Positions 46,668 through 57,265 of a DNA stretch of 64,000 nucleotides are shown here, in pieces. Source of the DNA: Phyto melanocephala. Lineage: Eukaryota; Arthropoda; Insecta; Diptera; Rhinophoridae. Positions within the stretch are counted from its first letter, which is position 1. Each line of letters starts with the position of its first letter. The stretch is taken from NCBI GenBank assembly GCA_941918925.1, contig OW799237.1:71975626-72039625 (forward strand), read 5' to 3'. Made by a program: the position numbers and the translations under genes. The notes below the pieces were generated by a model, which saw only the letters and a program-made list of their open reading frames with translations, ran no database searches and had not been told where the DNA came from.

Positions 46668-48295
46668 TTTTATACCCGCCACCAAAAAAATGGTGGGGGT
46701 ATATTCATTTTGTCATTCCGTTTGTAACACATCGAAATATTCATTTTAGACCCCACAAAGTATATATATTCTGAATCAGGGTTTGATTTGATGACGATCT
46801 AGCTATGTCCGTCCGTCTGTTAAAAGCACGATAGAGGTCGCACCGAAAAAGCTAGAGAGCTCAAATTTTGCCAGAATCTTTCTTATAGACAAGGTTTGTT
46901 TGGTATTGAAAATGGGCTAAATCGGAATATTAGGAAGAGAGTTATAGCTCGAAAAGCAAGAGTAGGTCGAAAAAACCGTGTCCTTCAAACATCGAATAAA
47001 ATGGAATTGTGTCCAAACGCATTAACGTAGACTCATGAAACTTCGAATATATATTTCCTGAGTAAAAACAATATTATTCCCCGAAAATTATCTAAATCTA
47101 TGCATTAGGAGAGGAGTTATCGATCAAAATGTACGAAAATTTATACCGCACAGTGTATTTTTCGGTATATTTAAAAACAACAACGTCATAAAAGCAACAA
47201 AATGTAGGGGCTTTTTTGTAACGGAAAATCAATGTGCCACGCCCACTTTTACGCCCACCTCCCATATAGCGTTTTACCTAAAATTCATATAATTTCTCTA
47301 TTAATAAAGATTTTGGAATAATAAAGGACTATATTGAAATATCTAAGTTGTACTCATTAGCAAAAACAACTTTGACACGCCTACTATAACACCCACTTTT
47401 CACGTTATCTACCGTTAATGAAATTTAAAAGCTCATAAAACCTCCAAAATTAGAGGTATGATGATCAAATTTGCTACATATATCCTTCTAATCAATGTAA
47501 TTGTTGTGCCAAAAAGTTTAGGTGACACGCCCACTTTAACGCCTGCCTCCCATATAACGGTTTATCTTAAATTCATGTAATTTTTCTATTGACAAAGTTT
47601 TTGGGAAAATAAAGGACTATATTGAAATATCTAAGTTGTATTTATTAGCAGAAACTTTATTGACACGCCTACTTTAATGCACACTTTCATTGAAAGACTA
47701 CATTTACAAAGCATTTTAGTAGCATATCGAAGTTATAAAGGGTGGTTAAATTTTAAGGGCCGATGTTGAATTTAAATAAAAAACAAAAATTATTTAGGAT
47801 ATTATTATTATTTCTTTTTGTAATGATAATATTTGTATGGTTCAATTATGTATTTAACAAAATATCGGCAAAATGGCCGCCCCATTCTTGGCGCCACTCC
47901 TCTATCTGATGGTCCCAATTTTCAATGACAATGTTGATGCTCGATTGTTGGGCATGATGATGAGTCGAGGTTGACTGCTCTTTTGCCACAGTATCGCAAA
48001 AAACAGCAATGGTTTCCATTCAACGAACTAAGAAGGCATTCACAGATTTTCTAGCATATTATACAGACCTGTTTTGCAGAAATTTAAATATTTTTTACAA
48101 TTCTCCCGATTGTGGACGAATTTGAACGATTATGTTGACCAAAAGAATTATGAAGTGCACAAAATGCATTTTGATTTGAACGCCAATTTTTATAAAAAAC
48201 CTGAATAGCTTAACAATCTAATAAATATTGTGCTTTAAGTGTACACAAAATTCTTGGTGGTGGGTATAAAAGATATAGTGCTCTTACTTGTTAAA
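46668..48295 (-). repeat. Mini-me-like family B copy 4, interrupted
   Basis: Starts TATACCCGCCACCAAAAAAA, runs through the core and repeated CACGCCCACTTTTACGCCC blocks to about 47735. It resumes at about 48216 with TAATAAATATTGTGCT and ends GGTGGTGGGTATAAAAGATA and AGTGCTCTTACTTG (48250-48292). The gap holds a mariner-like relict. Confidence 0.8.
47736..48215 (-). pseudogene. Mariner-like relict, GGCCGATGT family, copy 2
   Basis: Inserted at TA in family B copy 4. The left end is AAAGGGTGGTTAAATTTTAA then GGGCCGATGTTG. The minus strand encodes GGHFADILLNT (C-terminus) and, further right, TVAKEQSTSTHHHAQQS and KMHFVHFIILLVNIIVQI (N-terminal half). The catalytic domain is deleted. The right terminal repeat is missing or eroded. 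Confidence 0.65.
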
Positions 48296-48309
48296 GATTA
48301 CTTTATGTA

Positions 48310-48640
48310 AATGTTGTAGGTGGTCCGTCGAATTTCGTCATACTTTTGTTAAGCATTTCGGCTGGTATCCCACCAGCAGCAGATGTAATGTGTTCTTACA
48401 AGGCTGAAATTGCCGCCATTGGACTGCTCTAAAACGTAAGCAGGTTTATGGTATCGCGTTCCATGTGACATGTGTCAACGTTTTGTTGAAACCACACGTC
48501 AAACAAATCGAATTTTTCACAAGTCTGGGACGAAAAAACAGTTGGTAATCTTGATTCAATGACGTTGTGATTTTCATCTTTTTTTCGATAAGTACGATTC
48601 AATAATACCGCCGGCCTTCAAACCACACTAAAAAATTAAG
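48310..48640 (-). pseudogene. Mariner-like transposase fragment
   Basis: Minus-strand frames read GGIIESYLSKK, ENHNVIESRLPTVFSSQ, DVWFQQNVDTCHMERDT and PAEMLNKSMTKFDGP, matching GGIIGPYFFEN, WFQQDGATCHTxRxT and the C-terminal region of the DD41D-type family. The second catalytic Asp appears changed to Asn. Confidence 0.55.
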
Positions 48641-49368
48641 TAGTCAAAATAACCCATTTTTAACTATGATCATTAATATAAAGTACTGTGCAATTTAATA
48701 GTAAAACATAAGTTAAATATTAAAGTCAATTGGCTAAATCATATCAGACGCCATAATCTTTACGTTAAGTTTCTATGTTACAGAAATACTTGAAAACAAT
48801 TAAAACTACCAATAGATTAACGTAGAAGCAGAGAACTTATAATTGGCAACGCCATTTTTAAAACATATGTTTTGAGGAATGTCGTCGATTATTTTAAAGT
48901 TTTCTTGATTTGATTATTTTTTTTTTCGATTTTTCGTTCACAAAAGATGACTGTTTTAAAAGCTTCTTGGGCTAAAATAATCACTTATTCTTGCTTCTTA
49001 AAAAAATATCCAGAAAAGTACCCCAATTACTGAACAAGATTCAAGCGTAAATTCAAGTATGCCTAATTCAATACCACATTCGTTCAAGTATCTTCCAATT
49101 TCGTGCACCTAATGATTATGTGTAAAATTTTTAAAAAATATGATAACATTGTTGAGCGACTTGGTCTTTTAAAATAAGAGCATACGAAAATACGCTCTGA
49201 AAATAAAATAGATTCTATATCACGACTGAATCTGCAACGTATTTTAGACAACAATTTGTTTAGAAAATTGCATTACGTTGAAATTCTGTTTGAACATTTT
49301 ACTTATATTTACGAATAACAATGACAGAATGAGGTCAGAAGGACTATCATGCACACTATTATAAAGGG
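48641..49368. other. Intron spacer
   Basis: AT-rich, nothing recognised. Confidence 0.5.
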
Positions 49369-49369
49369 T

Positions 49370-50055
49370 AGTTAAATTTTAATGATCGATGATGATTTTG
49401 AATAAAACAAAAATTATTTAGAAAATTATTGTCATTTCTTTTTATTATGATAATATTGGTATGGTTTAATTATGTATGGAACAAAATATCGGCCAAATGG
49501 CCGCCGCGACCTTTATTCGATGGTCCAAATTTTCGATGACGCTGAGGCATAATTGAGGTTCTATGCCGTTGCCATCTCTTCTTGCCACCATTCTGACCAT
49601 TGATGACGCTTGGAATGGTCAGGAGGCTTAAGTTCTTGAGTCCATTGCACCTTGTAAGCGTGTAAATGCAAGTCATTATGCATAATGTCAATTAACGACG
49701 AGCGTGAGACGCGTAATTGTTGGGCACGACGACGAGTTGAGGTGGACGGCTCTTCAGCCACACTATCTCGAACAGCAGCAATATTTTCGGCAGTACGAGC
49801 TGTTCGATCATGCACTGATGTTTTCACATCTCCGGTTTCTCAAATTTTTACACAATTTTTCTGATTGTACGCACATTTGGACGATTAAATTGACCGAAAA
49901 AATCACTTTAACGCGTTGCTCGATTGTGTATCTTTCCATGGTTCAAATTGATTGAGTCTGAAATTATTAAATGTCAAATGAAATGCAGAAAAACAAACTT
50001 GACGTTTAGGTGTGGTTCACATTTGACATCGGCCCTTAAAATTTAATTGATATAC
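49370..50055 (-). mobile_element. Internally deleted mariner-like element, GGCCGATGT family, copy 3
   Basis: Left AAAGGGTAGTTAAATTTTAA, right (inverted) AATTAAATTTTAAGGGCCGA. The minus strand starts MERYTIEQRVKVIF near 49937. A second frame reads TSVHDRTARTAENIAAVRDS, STSTRRRAQQLRVSRSSLID and HAYKVQWTQELKPPDHSKRH (the bipartite helix-turn-helix region). It then jumps to the C-terminus GRGGHLADILFHT at 49470. The whole catalytic domain is missing. Confidence 0.78.
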
Positions 50056-50589
50056 ACGAAACACTTGTTTACATAATGCTCGGTGCCAAGGCTATACACG
50101 TAGCTTTGTCACATGTTTTATAAAAAATAAAAACAAATTTAAAGCTGTTTATACCATTCAGGTTCGACTATTCTTAAAAAGGAATAATCGGTAATAAATC
50201 CAGTTTAAAATTTTAATACCCTGATTTAGTATTTAAAAATTTAATCTCTTCAACACAATACTGATATCAAATGAAAAGGCTTGAATGCAGTAAACTATAA
50301 TACTTTTGAATCAAATTTCCTATGATATATTGTTTTTTTTTAACCTCATTAATAGGCGAATCAAAAATAGAGGTTAAAATAGTATATACACGACGATGAA
50401 GGATATAGAAGATTTGAGTTTTTTTTTAATTTTGCATTTCATTTTGTGTGTGCAAAAAGTGAAAATCAGCCATTTAATGAATACATCAAATTATAAAGTC
50501 GTTTGTTTGTGCTTAACACATAGTTTGTTTCTTGTTGTGTGTTTCGGTTTAAAAATTAAGGACACCGTAGCTATAGGGCGGGTGAGGTA
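50056..50589. repeat. Spacer with weak GTCAAGCCC-type repeat
   Basis: GATATCAAATGAAAAGGCTT and GCAGTAAACTATAATAC near 50268-50303 resemble one unit of the array at 5215. The rest is unassigned. Confidence 0.4.
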
Positions 50590-51130
50590 AAACATCCATA
50601 CCATTTCTTTCTAAACCATTTCTAATAGGGATTGCAACAGGTGGCCGAGCGTTGCCACGATGCAATATTACGGATTCTGTGATGATCTGGCTTAAATGAC
50701 AGGACCCTTTTGGTCTTATCGATCACAAAGCATAACCTTTGCGCCATGGATTTTTCGCTTTGGTGTCGATGCAGCTGGTTGGTCTCCTCTTACTCTTCGC
50801 GTTGTCGTAGTGGATAAATTTTTTATCGCAAGTAATAATTCGGTTCAAAAATTATTTTATTTTAGAGCGTTTAAGCAGTATTTCAGACGTGAAAAATCGT
50901 CTTTCAAGGTGTCTCCGCTTCAATTCGTATGGTACGCAATTTTCCTGCATGTGGATGCATACTGCTACTTGCAAACAATTTAAAATTACTGCTCGGGTGA
51001 TGAACTTGCAAACTCCTGTTGAGTTTGACAACAATCTTCATGGATTACTGTCTCCAATTTTTTTGACTTCAGACTTATGTGTCTGGTCTGGCCGATTCCG
51101 CATATGACCGCATATGATACTGTAGAAAGC
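50590..51130 (-). pseudogene. Mariner relict, mauritiana-like (DD34D group)
   Basis: The minus strand reads NCVPYELKRRHLERRFFTSE, FLNRIITCDKKFIHYDNAKS and, frameshifted, a VILHRGNARPPVA segment. These correspond to WVPYELKxRDVERRFxxCE, FLHRIVTGDEKWIHYDNPK and VILQHDNARPHVA of mauritiana-subfamily mariners. Changes at key positions (DE to DK, HDN to RGN) and frameshifts show it is dead. Confidence 0.75.
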
Positions 51131-51182
51131 AAAACAATCTTTATTGTTTTCAGTACGCAGTTCAATAACTAAATGAAAATAA

Positions 51183-51245
51183 ACAAGTAAGAATGCTGTA
51201 TTCGGCCTTTTGCCTAATCTGAAAATACCCTTTACCAATATAAAT
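51183..51245 (+). repeat. Mini-me hairpin-end fragment
   Basis: AACAAGTAAGAATGCTGTAT then TTCGGCCTTTTGCCTAATCT and ATACCC. An isolated terminal piece. Confidence 0.55.
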
Positions 51246-51363
51246 ATATTACCATATCGTATCTTAGCTTAGATTTACTGTTGTATGTCATTTTGCTTTA
51301 TTATTTCCGATCTCATCTTTGATTTTAAGTTTTTACATAGTTATCATGGGTTTGGGCTTTTAT

Positions 51364-51390
51364 ACCCCTCCTTTTCAACCTAACCTAACC
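51364..51390 (+). repeat. SINE tail fragment
   Basis: CCTCCTTTTCAACCTAACCT matches the 3' end of the SINE at 29381-29609, plus strand. Confidence 0.6.
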
Positions 51391-51588
51391 TAGTTATCTG
51401 TATTTCAGTAGTCAAGCCCTATTATTCGACACCCATATTGATGGATTAAGAAATCAAAACTTTTCCTCATTTTGTTTATGACGCCATGTTGGATTTTAAC
51501 TTTTTCATATTTTACTGTAATCTACTGGTCAAGCCCTTTTATTTGATACCCACGTGGTGTGGGTTGAAGGCTCCAAAGCCATTATTAC
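51391..51588. repeat. GTCAAGCCC/GACGCCAT repeat units
   Basis: Two diverged units: AGTAGTCAAGCCCTATTATT and CTGGTCAAGCCCTTTTATTT, with ATGACGCCATGTTGGATTTT between. Related to the array at 5215-5830. Confidence 0.6.
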
Positions 51589-51590
51589 TA

Positions 51591-51981
51591 AAGGGTCCGC
51601 CATCTAAACTTTTTTTTTTAACTAGTGCTTATTTCGTGAATAGTAACACTTAGTAACACACTCATTTTGATCTTGGCGGGTATGTAAACAAGCAAAATTG
51701 TCGCATTTGGGGAACACATACATTGAAAAGCCGATACACCCAAAACGAGTCACTGTTTGGTGCGGCCATTGGGCCATTTTGCTTCGAAAATGAGGAAGGA
51801 GTGGCCGTAGTCAATGGTCATCGTTAGTGGGCCATATTGAACGAATTTTTGTTCACAAAAATCGACGAGGAGGATATTGGCAAGATTTGATTTCAACAGG
51901 ACGGCGCTACGTGCCACACAGCCGAAGCTACACTTTTTTATAGCATTTTCAAAAAAAAAGAAAGTTATTTGGCGGACCCTT
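51591..51981 (+). mobile_element. Non-autonomous DD41D-family element, copy M3 (shorter)
   Basis: A 391-bp element between TA at 51589-51590 and 51982-51983, with the same terminal repeats as M1 and M2. A further internal deletion joins AGTAACAC to ACTCATTTTGATCTTGG. It retains fragments of VTVWCGxW, VNGHR and QQDGATCHTAEAT in broken frames. It lies in the TppII intron. Confidence 0.83.
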
Positions 51982-52029
51982 TATATTTGACCCACAAACA
52001 ACAAAAAGAACATTGAATATTTCAATATG

Positions 52030-52302
52030 GAAAATAAGACGATTAGGCACAATCGTACTTTATTCGATGTAGAAAGACCATAGTTTTTTGACCTCCTCTT
52101 GCATTACAAGCTATAACTCTTCCTTATGTTCCGATTCAGCCCAACAAACCTTGTGTATAAGAAATATTCTGGCAAAATTTGAGCTCCCTAGATTTTTCGG
52201 TTCGAGTTCTATGATGCTTTCAACAGACGGACGGACATAGCTAGATAGTCATAAAATGAAACCCTGAATCAGGAACCCTAAAATTGATATTTCGATGTGT
52301 AT
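52030..52302 (+). repeat. Mini-me-like family B fragment
   Basis: TTATTCGATGTAGAAAGACC, then CTTGTGTATAAGAAATATTC, and CAACAGACGGACGGACATAG, as in the right half of family B. Truncated at both ends. Confidence 0.7.
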
Positions 52303-52879
52303 ATTTTATATATATATATATTAAAGTTTATTAATAAAGAAACAGCATATTTGTGAACTTGTAATCCACTAATTAAGCAAAAGAAAAAAATGTGAGTTTT
52401 TTGCAATTTTTAAGGCGCTAGATGCACTTTTTCGGGTAGGTTTGTTACGTTTTTTTCTTCTATTTAATATCTAAAACTTTACTTCAGACACAAAGAGATA
52501 TTTTGTCCCAAAATCAAATATCGTACTGTATTAGAGATTATATTATAACAAAAAAGATTATATTCAAACAAAATTACTACCCTTATCTAAATGTAATTCA
52601 AGATATAAAAAATAAATAAATAAAAAATAAAAAGAAACTGATATCTAAAGTGCATTAAATGTGCACAGGTGAAAGTTTTTAATGCGTTTATTTGATGATG
52701 ATAATAAACTCGTATTCTAAAGTTCCTTAAGCTATGTTCCCATTTAGCAAATATTTGCTTACATAAGCGTAACCACTATTTTTATAAAATATTTTTTTAA
52801 TTTTATATATTTAATTATCCAAGCCTAAGGTCATACAACAGTTTTTATTCTTTCTTTTCATATATAAAAAGCAACACAA
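52303..52879. other. Intron spacer
   Basis: AT-rich, nothing recognised. Confidence 0.5.
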
Positions 52880-52892
52880 TTTAAACAATATT

Positions 52893-52943
52893 TTATTTTT
52901 CAATATTTCGCTACTCCTTCGTGTAGCATCTTCAGGAAAATTA
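52893..52943 (-). ncRNA. Stem-loop with hammerhead-like core, copy 1
   Basis: The minus strand reads CCTGAAGATGCTACACGAAG then GAGTAGCGAAATATTG. It is a CTGANGA box, a stem GCTAC/GTAGC and a GAAA box, the order of a hammerhead ribozyme core. One extra base sits between CTGAAGA and the stem, and stems I and III were not confirmed. It could equally be coding or structural debris of a retroelement. Confidence 0.25.
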
Positions 52944-52997
52944 TTTAACAAATTAACAAAAATTAACAAATATTACAAAATTTTTCTTTTTTTTTTT

Positions 52998-53126
52998 TAT
53001 ACTAATAATAAAAATTTTTGAAACAAATTTCAGAAAATTGTCATACAAAAAATTATTATTTGAGTGTATAATTTTTTGTATGACAATTTTCTGAAATTTG
53101 TTTCAAAAATTTTTATTATTAGTATA
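52998..53126. repeat. Perfect 58-bp inverted repeat (hairpin) with 13-bp loop
   Basis: The left arm 52998-53055 (TATACTAATAATAAAAATTT ...) and right arm 53069-53126 are exact reverse complements. The loop is TTATTTGAGTGTA. It lies in the last TppII intron, so it would be transcribed with the gene. Perfect arms suggest recent origin or selection. There is no coding capacity. Confidence 0.9.
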
Positions 53127-53299
53127 ATGTTTAATGTTATGAGATTTTTCCTGCATCGCATACAGTCAAAATCATACAGCATTCGATCTATATTTCAACT
53201 AGCACATCGATAGCGCAGTTCTGATTATTTATTGAATACTCAAGTTTCATTTTTAATTACTAAAATTGTGTTCATTAAATTTATGAAAACTTGTTTTTC

Positions 53300-53700
53300 T
53301 GATTCATTTTACTTAGAAAAAATAAGTACCTTTTAGTTGCCCATAACATTTTCGGTCTCATCTGAAACTAATATTCCCTTATTTTACAATTCTAGCTTCA
53401 CTAATGCAGAAAGTGAAAAAGGTATCATAAAAAAGTCGAAAAAGTACGTTCCTGTTCACCTATAACAGTCTGTCAGTCAGTCTCACCTCGTATTAATAGT
53501 CACTAGTTTCGAATATCTAGCTTCGTAGACGTGGAAAATATAAAAAGTACCATAAAGAAGAGAAAATGTATCTTATTGGTCGGCCATAATATTTTAAATC
53601 TCACCTCATATCATAGTCACTGATTTCGAAATTCTTGCTAAATAAACCTTAAAATAAAAAAATCAAAATACAATAAAAATTCCAAAAGTACCTTTTCTAA
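53300..53700. repeat. Degenerate repeat with about 125-bp period, shared with window start
   Basis: TTGCCCATAACATTTTCGGT at 53336 matches TTGCCCATAACATTTTCACT at 150. Within the region, TCTAGCTTCxxxxATGCAG-like and CTCACCTCRTATxATAGTCACT blocks recur near 53390/53516/53640 and 53490/53610. Confidence 0.55.
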
Positions 53701-54176
53701 AAAGTACCAAACTTTTTTGACGAATATTTTCCTTTCTACCCTTTAATGAATGTGTTTAAATTTTTCTAAATTACACAATTGTTTATATCTAGTGAAATTC
53801 GCATTACAAATTTTATACAAATTAGCCCTGTAATTAGGAATTTCCTGTATGGTCCTTTGGTACCTTTTTTCCCCCCTAACAGTTAACAAAAATTTCACCT
53901 AAATAATGGTCCATATTTTTCTAGGCCATAACAATTATCAAATTATGTCTTATTGAATAATGTTAGTATTTAAAAAAAAATGTACCAAAAGTAGGAACAA
54001 TTTTTACCCCTTATATATTCAATGACGCCCTATGTTTCCTGTGAACATTTTATCTAAATATCTGATTTTGAATTTTTGTAAATATAACAGTTGAGAAAAA
54101 TAAAAGACATGCATCAATAGTTGTCTTTTGTATTGAGCTTGAGATCACTTCTTTTATAAAAAAAGTTTTAATTTTA

Positions 54177-54222
54177 TTTTCCAATATTTCGCTACCACAT
54201 TGGGTAGCTTCTTCAGGGAAAG
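54177..54222 (-). ncRNA. Stem-loop with hammerhead-like core, copy 2
   Basis: The minus strand reads CCCTGAAGAAGCTACCCAAT then GTGGTAGCGAAATATTGG. It has the same architecture and orientation as the copy at 52893, about 1.28 kb away. The stem is kept although the loop and stem bases differ (GCTACC/GGTAGC). Confidence 0.25.
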
Positions 54223-54523
54223 ATCTGCTTACATAAATAAAAAAAAATATTTAATAAAACTTTTGTGTCTTATTGCGATAGTCAATATATTCAAATGGCT
54301 ACGTTTATTTCGTCAAACATTTGCCTAATGTGAACATACCTTTACATACAAAGACATGCATACATTCGTTGGCTTCACCTTAAAACTTTTTTAAAAACCA
54401 TGTAATTTTATTGTTGTTTTTTTTTATTTTAATTTTTGTCATTTAAAACTTTTTTCTAACTTTTTTCTAACTTTTTTCTATGGCAACTAACTATTTTTTC
54501 TTTGCATTTCTTTTTGTTTTCAG

Positions 54524-54733
54524 GTAATACAATTTTCTCTATGGCATGCTTATGTCCATGACCAGTATGGTCGCATGTACAAATACTATCAGAAACTTTG
54601 CGATGAGAAAAGAAATCGTGAAAACTTTGATGAACTCTATTTAATTGCTGGAGCCTTAAAATATGAACATTTACAGACGGTTGTGCAACGTTTAGCAGTG
54701 TCATCATTTCCACAGAGCTATCGTTTGTTTTAA
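54524..54733 (+). CDS. TppII: TppII, last coding exon with stop codon
   Basis: Terminal exon of tripeptidyl-peptidase II. A pyrimidine-rich tract and CAG acceptor end at 54523. The reading frame opens in phase 0 with VIQFSLWHAYVHDQYGRMYK and runs 69 residues to SFPQSYRLF and a TAA at 54731-54733. The pattern (aromatic-rich helix, YGRMYK, a KxxENF-type segment, then a short aromatic C-terminus) matches the C-terminal helical region of animal TPP2, which contributes to assembly of the spindle-shaped complex. Candidate poly(A) signals AATAAA lie at 54884-54889 and 55000-55005, so the 3' UTR probably ends between about 54910 and 55040. The intron before it (43892-54523) is about 10.6 kb and is filled with transposable elements. 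No frameshift or stop interrupts the exon, so it looks functional. Confidence 0.87.
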   Translation, partial: VIQFSLWHAYVHDQYGRMYKYYQKLCDEKRNRENFDELYLIAGALKYEHLQTVVQRLAVSSFPQSYRLF

Positions 54734-55316
54734 ACGCCATCATATCCAACAATAATAAGAACAGCGGCAATAAAGCCACAAGCAGTAGCATTAACGTTGT
54801 TAAGAGAAAAGCAAAAGACAAATACTAACTAAAAATACACAAGTTCTCTAGTACACATTCTTTCTTTTAAAAAATTGAGAAAAAATAAAGAAGCTAAATT
54901 ACATCTTTAACTAACTGTTATGAAAGAGTAACACCAACAGCAATAACAAATACTGTATTAAGAAAAGAAAAAACAAACAAAACAAAATAGCAATGTATAA
55001 ATAAAAAAAAATTAATAAAAACTACTAAGAAGAACTAAGAAAATTAACTTATTGCACTAGTTTTACTCGTCGTATTGCTGCTCTCTCACTAACACACAAG
55101 CAGTTGCAACTGCATTCTTTACATCTAAAATAACGAACGTCACAAATTTACGTAGATGCCTTTATATCATCAAGTTTTATGTTAAACATAAAGATCTAAA
55201 AATAACATGTCCATTGACTAAAGGGTCTATAAACTTTTAAAATTGTTCAGAAATGTTGATATCACTAATGAAAAATGTTTTAAAAAAAATTTTCGACTTT
55301 CGATATTTGGCAACTA
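54734..55316 (+). other. TppII 3' UTR and downstream spacer
   Basis: A-rich UTR up to about 55040, then unassigned sequence. No further gene. Confidence 0.5.
54884..55005 (+). promoter_or_regulatory. TppII candidate polyadenylation signals
   Basis: Two canonical AATAAA hexamers occur 150 and 267 bases after the TppII stop, in an A-rich 3' UTR-like stretch. A third overlaps position 55014. Which is used cannot be decided from sequence alone. Confidence 0.5.
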
Positions 55317-55766
55317 GTTATACCCTTCACCTGTGGTGCACAAGGGTATATATAGCTTTGTCATTCCGTTTGTAATTTCTACAATTTTCATTTCGGACCC
55401 CATAAAGTATATATTTTCTGAAAGCTTATGAATAGATGAGTCGATTAAGCCCTGACCGTCTGTCGGTGTGTTGGTTGAAATCAACTTTTAGAAGCAACTT
55501 TATGTTCCTCAGATCTGTATATAGTATCAATCTCATGGATATATCCAGGAATGAATCGCTATTGAAATTCAGCACAATCGCGTCATAACTTTCTGAGATA
55601 TGAGCAAAAAACCACGACCACCTCGTTTTTTTTACAATTACAACAACAACCTACATATATACTGGTTAGAATAAACGTGGCATCGATCTCAGCTGAACCA
55701 AAAAAAATTTTTTATTTCATATATTATTTTTTATTTATTTTTTTTAAATTTTTTTTTTCATGTTTT
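55317..55766 (-). repeat. Mini-me A' copy, truncated
   Basis: Starts TATACCCTTCACCTGTGGTG, with the core, a short GTCY region, the A' middle block and ACGTGGCATCGATCTCAGCT. Ends in T-rich DNA, where a family A copy begins. Confidence 0.75.
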
Positions 55767-56621
55767 TATACCCTTCACACAGTGAAAAAGGGTATATATA
55801 GGTTTGTCATTCCGTGTGAAATTTCTACAATTTTGATTTCCGACCCCATAAAGTATATATTTTCTGAAAGCTTATGAATAGGGAAGTCGATTAAGCCCTG
55901 TCAGTCTGTCCGTCTGACCGTCTGTCCGTGTGTATGTTGAAATCAACTTTTTGAAGCCCCCCGACATCGCTTGGACTCGGGTGATGTATTAAAATATCAG
56001 AAATATTCGGGAGTAGATCGGTATTGAAAATCAGAAACATCGGTACATAAACAACTGAGATATGAGCAAAAACCCACGACCACCTCGATTTTCTTTTCAT
56101 AAAAACAACATTACAACAACAACATACATACATACAAACGTGTATACTGGTTAGAGAAAACGTGGCATCGAATCCCATCTGAGCCAAAAAAAATTTTTTT
56201 TCAATTTTTTTAACATTTTTTTTTAAATTTTTTTTTTATTTTTTTTTTATTTTTTTATTTAATATATTATTTATATTTTTATTATTTTTTTTTAAATTTT
56301 TTTTTTTTTTAATTTTTTTTTTTATTTTTTTTTTTTGTTTTATATATATTATATATATAATAATTTTTAAAAAAAATTTTTTTTTTTAAATTTTTTTTTT
56401 AAATTTTTTTTTTAATTTTTTTTTTTTTTTTGTTTTTTTAACATACATACGTGAATTTATAATTTTACAATGGGATGTTTTTATATATGTATGTTTTTAT
56501 ATGTATGTACGTATTTCATATGGGATGAATGGTGACACAAACTACTTTTATTGCATGACTACACGTTGTGAAGGGTATATAAGATTCGGCACGGCCGAAT
56601 ATAGCACTCTTACTTGTTTTT
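55767..56621 (-). repeat. Mini-me family A copy
   Basis: Full length, TATACCCTTCACACAGTGAA to GGCACGGCCGAATATAGCAC and TCTTACTTGTTTT. Confidence 0.85.
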
Positions 56622-56689
56622 TAGTGTTTTTTTTTTTGTTTTTAATAAATTTTTTTGTTTTTTGTAATTTTATTTTTGGAAACAGACAC

Positions 56690-56863
56690 GTAAACTCAAT
56701 TTATAATTCTGCAATGGGATGTTTTTATATATGTATGTTTTGTATATGTATGTACGTATTTCATATGAGATTAATGGTGAAACAAGCAATTGTTATTGCA
56801 TGACTACACGTTGTGAAGGGTATATAAGATTCGGTACGGCCAAATATACCACTCTTACTTGTT
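56690..56863 (-). repeat. Duplicated mini-me hairpin end
   Basis: A second tandem copy of the terminal 170 bases only (AATTTATAATTCTGCAATGG ... GGTACGGCCAAATATACCAC ... CTTACTTGTTTT). The hairpin is slightly decayed. Confidence 0.75.
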
Positions 56864-57263
56864 TTTATGTGAAATCGTGCCCTAAATCCGTTAAATATAA
56901 CAGTAGAAAATTTTTGAAAATTTTGATAAATTTTCAAATATTTTATGTTAGAAAATCGTTCTTCACCCACTGCTACATAAATACGTACATGGCGTAAGTT
57001 ATGGCATAATTATGGGAGCGCATCTTTAATGTTAAACCGTGCAAAAGCTTACAGAGTTATACTTGCCCTAGTTTTAACGTACCATTTTGTAATAAAATAT
57101 AATTTCCTTATGTTGTTGCGTGACATTAATATCTATGGACTTTTGACAAATCAAAAGTTGCCAATTAAATATTTTCTAATTGGAAAACAACCGAATAAAT
57201 TTATAAGACAACTAATCAAATAAATTCAACGCGAAATCTTTGCTCTTAATTTTACTCTAATTT
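56864..57263. other. Spacer
   Basis: The frame at 57029-57223 has no recognisable features. Nothing else seen. Confidence 0.45.
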
Positions 57264-57265
57264 TA

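Noticed and set aside
54456..54821. 121-codon minus-strand frame over the TppII last exon
   Set aside because: Antisense shadow. The plus-strand exon has splice acceptor, stop and family similarity.
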